Source: Metallyticus violacea
Taxonomy: Eukaryota; Arthropoda; Insecta; Mantodea; Metallyticidae
NCBI GenBank assembly: GCA_030762175.1
Contig: CM060843.1
Span: forward strand, 116,210,869 to 116,274,868
Reading direction: 5' to 3'
Length of the DNA stretch: 64,000 bases
The notes under the pieces were generated by a model. That model made no database searches, was not told the origin of the DNA, and worked only from the letters and a program-made list of their open reading frames with translations. Shown in pieces: positions 59,815 through 64,000 of this stretch (positions are counted from its first letter, which is position 1; every line of letters begins with the position of its first letter). The position numbers were made by a program, and so were the translations under genes.

Positions 59815-62712
59815 TTTCCTTTAATGTGCTGCAGTTCCTACAACATATGAGATTTTCTTCGGCAATTCTCGTCTTTTAGGCTTCTTCACAAGTAAACAAT
59901 TCAGCGATAGGGATAACACAAATAATTTTACCTTAGGCATCGTTTGCTGAAGGTAATAATGAACGAGCAGTGCAAAATTTTGAAACAACTTTATTATTAC
60001 ACAGTTAAATTTTTAATGAAAGAGAAAGACGCCATTAAATTTTAAGCTCATTTATTACATAAGTATTATTATTATTGAATTTAGAACATGTAAATCTTGT
60101 CTTAATCAAGAAGAAAATATTATTTGTTTGCCTTAGCAAATCATTCAACATAATTTGCCTTCTTGTTCCCCTCAACGACTCTGTTACTACAAGGTTTTCT
60201 TTTTGACCTGCCGCACGGGGCTGAGGTTACTCCAATTACTGACAATTCTTTTCACACAATTTGATGTACTATAGCTTGCATATAGTTTCCTTATGAGTGT
60301 TTTTGTTGCAAGATTTTTTCGTAGTGATATCTATTTGCTATCGCAAGATTCTGCTATTTTTAATATAATTTGCCTTCAATAGAAACAGGCCTGTTTCCGC
60401 AATTCTACCAATTTATGTCTTGATATTCTCTTTAAGTTCCTCTTTAAGTTCTTAAGTTCTCTTAAGTTCTTTAAGTTCTCTTTAAGTTCCTATGGGAGCT
60501 ATTCCTGTAGACTTTGTTGCTTCTATATTCTAGTGATAATGTTTCAATACAATACGCTAAAGTAGAATTTACTTCACTAATACATTGTAATTAATAATAC
60601 TTGCGCAACAATAGTGTGTAATAATACAATGGTTTCAATTGCAGACATCTCATAAAAAACTATTGTCATAACTACAAAAAGACAAAATTTACACCTGCTC
60701 TGGCTGCAGAAAACTGCGGCGATTCACTTAATGTCAATAACGGGAACTCTACCGGTTATGTTGACAGACAACTGTCATTGCTTTGCTGCGGCCAGAAATA
60801 ACTCGAGGTATATGCTTAAGGCATGCGTTCTTTCAAACACTTCTGTATAACTTTCGAATTTTTTTATAGTCCGTTGCATCTTTTTCTTTATTTTTTCTTT
60901 TAATAGTTATTATATTGCAGAAAAACACAGGAAACTGGAAATATATCTTTATAATATTGTAACAATTGAAAAAAAAAAAACATTAAATCAAAATGTGTAG
61001 GTAAAAACTTTTCGTTTTAAAAAAATGTTCCTTTATACTTAAATGAAGGCTTAAGTACGTTGATTGATGAAATATGTCTTGCAAGCCATGTGTATCTCGT
61101 ACAACGACAGTACTAACAAATGAAGCCCTTCAGCTAACACAGCAATACCCACTACACCATTTTCTGTAAATAACAATTCAAGAGAGAGAACAGAGCAAAA
61201 GCCTCAGACATGCCAGCTCTTCCACCTTCGTTAGCCAGCAATGTTTCCTGTGTAGTACATTTGCATGTGTCATATTGCAATAATGTGTCCAAATACCAAA
61301 AACCAAGTCCCAGGCCAATAAACTCAATACTCCAATGACCACAGGGCAAAGAGAGCTTGCACATTCCGACATTCCCAAGAGCTGGTTTGCTGCTCTACTT
61401 GATCGAATATTGATAATGTCCGTTATAGAGAAATTCCTTCTATTGGTATGCGCTGCCTCGGAATGCCTAGTTTAATGAAGGAGACATTCGCACTATGATG
61501 TAAATTGCCACATCTCAATATTTGCACTGTTTTTGACAATCCCTGGGAGAAACCGTTTTCATAGCTCATATTTCTTGATGTTTCCAAAATTATTTTTAAC
61601 ACATGGCCAAAGATACGACAGTGTTTTATCAATTGCATGAAAGAATAATTTATGTCCTTGTTTTTAACTTCTATAATTGTGCAATAAATACGTAGTATAG
61701 TTGCATTTCAAATTATAAAATGTCGTCCTACAAATAATAAAATTCATTTGTACAGAGCTGGCCAAGGCATCAATAAGAGTGGCTTACAATAATATTTTTA
61801 CTGATATTCTTATTAGAGTAAAATTGTGTTTATTAAATTTTATGTACCTTATTCCATAAATTCATTTAATTCAATAATTTAATTAAATAAAAGAACGAAA
61901 ATTCGTACTTTGTTTTTTTTTTCTGTAGTTTAACAAAAAAAATTATCTTTATTTTATCTATTTCAATAATATTCTTACAAACCTAAAATGTAAATCAAAA
62001 CATCAATTTGCTTTCTTTGTTCTTCAATACACCTTTCAATGTTAATTTTTACGTGTACTTCTATGGCATGCTGAAGAGAGTTTGTTTCTATATCATTTAG
62101 CTAGAACCATTAGGGTCGCATACCAGGACAGCAGGACCAATAATAATCCATTGGTTCTGTTTCACCTGTGAGAAATGTCCAATCGTTACAATTTGTGCTG
62201 ACGGCTCATTATGCAAAAGGAAAATTGAAGAGAAAATTTAATAATAATCCAAGAGAATTCTGAAGAAGTTCCAGATATCAGGTGGTATAGCATGAATCAC
62301 ATTAATGGTCATCCAAAATGTACCACACTTATCGCTGGGATTATCTGCAGTTCATTCAATGCTTATGGTGATTCACTGCTCTATGGATAGGAAAGCTTGC
62401 TTCAATAGAACTCCCGACAGAAAACTGGGATTTGTAATCGCTATTTGAAATGCAAATATCAACTTGTATTTCTAATACACTACTAATTCAGCTGAATTGG
62501 TACAAACAATTCGGCTACAAAATGCGATGCACTGTTCAATATATTCCTGATTCTATAACAGTACCAATTGTAGACACTTATGATTCTTGATACGAAAATA
62601 CTGCTTCTAATTCATCACAACTAATTCTCCTTTTATGTTTGCTTTTTTGTTGTTAGCTTTAAGTTTATTTTATTTAAGGAAGTTCTATTTGTTGCTTTAA
62701 AATACGAGAAAT
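59815..62712. other. Unassigned AT-rich DNA
   Basis: A short (CTTTAAGTT)n-like tandem array lies at 60428-60490. At 61152-61378 two overlapping minus-strand frames of 66-70 codons occur, one with a hydrophobic stretch (VVIGVLSLLAWDLVFGIW) resembling a membrane segment; they cannot both be real and neither is recognised. Nothing else was found. Confidence 0.45.
60428..60490 (+). repeat. Short tandem array of CTTTAAGTT-type units
   Basis: CTCTTTAAGTTC-like units recur about five times with small length changes. Confidence 0.8.
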
Positions 62713-63945
62713 GTCCATGTTTCCGGTCTCGCCTATAAGGGTTATCCCCCTTCATAAAACTCTTATATGGTGTAATTCCTTATCTTTTAAGTAAATAACT
62801 GTAGCTGTAACTTCCGCTCCACTGTGTTCAGTTGTACAGATATTGTTGCATAAAGAAAGCTATGGTAGAAGATTGTCACATGTTTAAAATCGAACTGTTA
62901 TTAAGTTCTTCACAATAAAAAAAGACTTTAAATGAAATTAAACAGCGATTGGACGGTGTATATGGGGAATCATCCCCCTCATATTCTACCGTAAACTTTT
63001 TCAAATGGGTCGAGAAAGCATTGCAGACGAAGAGCGTGTAAGTCGGTCCTTGGAGGCGCTCACTCTGAAAACATCGCCCTAGTGGAAAGAGAAATTATGG
63101 AACGCCGGCGCCTTAAATTTATAGAAATAGCAGCGAAGTTGGGTCTTTCTAAAACAACAGTCCTTCGAATTATTCATGAACATTTCAACATGAATAAGGT
63201 TAGTGCAAGATGGGTGATAGACTTCTTTCCTCAGTCCAAAAGCAGCAGCAAGTCATGTGTTGTCATGACCTTTTTCGAGCTCTGCCGTACCAATGAGAAG
63301 TTCTGCAAACTGAAGTTCTACAGGGGATGAACTATGGCTCTCTACTATGATTCCTTTTCCAAGAGAGAATGAATGGAGTGGCGTAAACCTGGCGATGCAC
63401 CGCCTCTAAAGGCCAAGATCACTAAGTCAACCAAGAAGATCAAAGTCACATTCTTTTGGGACTGTGAAGGAATACTCTTCATTGACTTCAAGGAGAGGAA
63501 CCCCACAGTAAAACAGGAGTACTGTACTGGCCTACTGCACAGATATGTGCTTTCCATCAAAGAGTAAAGCGAGCAAAGCTGACTGGTGATGTGCCCCTTC
63601 TTCATGACAACGCGCCTATGCACACAGCTCTTGTTGCAAAAGAAGATGTGAAAAAATGTGACTTCAAGGAGTTTAACCATCCCCTCTACAGCCCAGATCT
63701 ATCTCTCAGTGACTATTTCCTCTTCTCAGAACTCAAGAAGAACCTTCGGGGAAGAAAAAATGTGACGAAGAAGTGATGGATGCTGTTTATGGCCATTTGG
63801 CGACAAGACTTCTGACTATTTGGGGGGGGGGAGTTGAAATGTTAATTCAAAGATGTGAGAAGTGTATTGCAAAAAGGAGAAACTATATTGAAAAGTGCAA
63901 TACAGCCAAGAAGTTAAACCGAATAAAATGCATTGAACTTTGTAT
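62713..63945 (+). mobile_element. Mariner-2 (DD34D transposon), inactive copy
   Basis: This is the same family as the minus-strand copy at 38.5-39.8 kb: the two align from GTCCAT[AA]GTTTCCGG at the 5' end to the C terminus. The transposase starts near 62882 and its conserved blocks are RRRLKFIEIAAKLGLSKTTV (63097-63160), HEHFNMNKVSARW, then FFWDCEGILFIDF (first catalytic aspartate, about 63450-63490), and LHDNAPMHTA with YSPDLSLSDYFLF (63600-63725). The last two aspartates lie 34 residues apart, the mariner DD34D spacing, and all three are present. Frameshifts near 63080, 63330 and 63570 and a G homopolymer of ten at 63822-63831 inactivate it. The 3' inverted repeat is eroded (AACCGAATAAAATGCATT). 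Confidence 0.92.
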
Positions 63946-64000
63946 TAGGAAAGGCAAACCCATACAGTAACATCTGATAATCGATTCTGATTGCAAAATT
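63946..64000. other. Unassigned flank
   Basis: The last bases carry no recognisable feature; the window ends just outside mariner-2. Confidence 0.5.

Noticed and set aside
1..64000. CRISPR array, bacterial operons or a prokaryotic defence system
   Set aside because: There are no regularly spaced repeats with unique spacers and no operon-like coding. The mobile elements are of eukaryotic type.

Overview
The window reads as AT-rich, gene-poor nuclear DNA from an insect or another arthropod with a sizeable, repeat-laden genome. It shows arthropod-type mariner, Tc1 and other IS630-superfamily fossils, an RTE-type LINE, tails of a second LINE family, and at least two tRNA-derived SINE families. 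I see no convincing conserved host gene, no rRNA and no functional tRNA. The order cannot be fixed from the sequence; a large-genome lineage such as Polyneoptera is only an inference.

Left part (1-17.5 kb): a probable LTR remnant with three internal repeats near 80 bp (4.2-4.95 kb), a SINE-1 copy (5.5 kb), a SINE-2 copy with 9-bp target duplications (7.6 kb), an RTE LINE fossil (8.5 kb), a 5'-truncated SINE-1 (10.5 kb), a 129-bp repeat shared in inverted orientation between 5.1 and 11.8 kb, a LINE tail (13.4 kb) and an internally deleted transposon with 23-bp terminal inverted repeats (16.6-17.5 kb).

Middle (17.5-40 kb): a decayed mariner-like element holding a partial SINE-1 (22.3-23.5 kb), a LINE tail (24.4 kb), an LTR/primer-binding-site-like stretch (27 kb), a 46-codon frame with a good secretory signal peptide (29.2 kb), a 28-nt SINE-2 head flanked by 13-bp direct repeats (33.5 kb), two SINE-1 copies (33.9 and 34.5 kb), a tRNA-like pseudogene (36.3 kb) and a mariner on the minus strand (38.5-39.8 kb).

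Right part (40-64 kb): two LINE tails, one split by a SINE-1 with exact target duplications (46.7 kb), a (TTA)n array, two SINE-2 copies, another SINE-1 (51.3 kb), a fifth LINE tail (54.8 kb), a Tc1-like fossil with 64-bp inverted repeats (58.6-59.8 kb) and a second mariner on the plus strand (62.7-63.9 kb).

The parts do not form a pathway. They record successive transposition: DNA transposons decayed through stops and frameshifts, and SINEs landed later, some inside the older elements. SINE-1 and SINE-2 presumably moved with LINE enzymes in trans. All coordinates were read by eye, so element edges are approximate unless a target duplication or inverted repeat fixes them.
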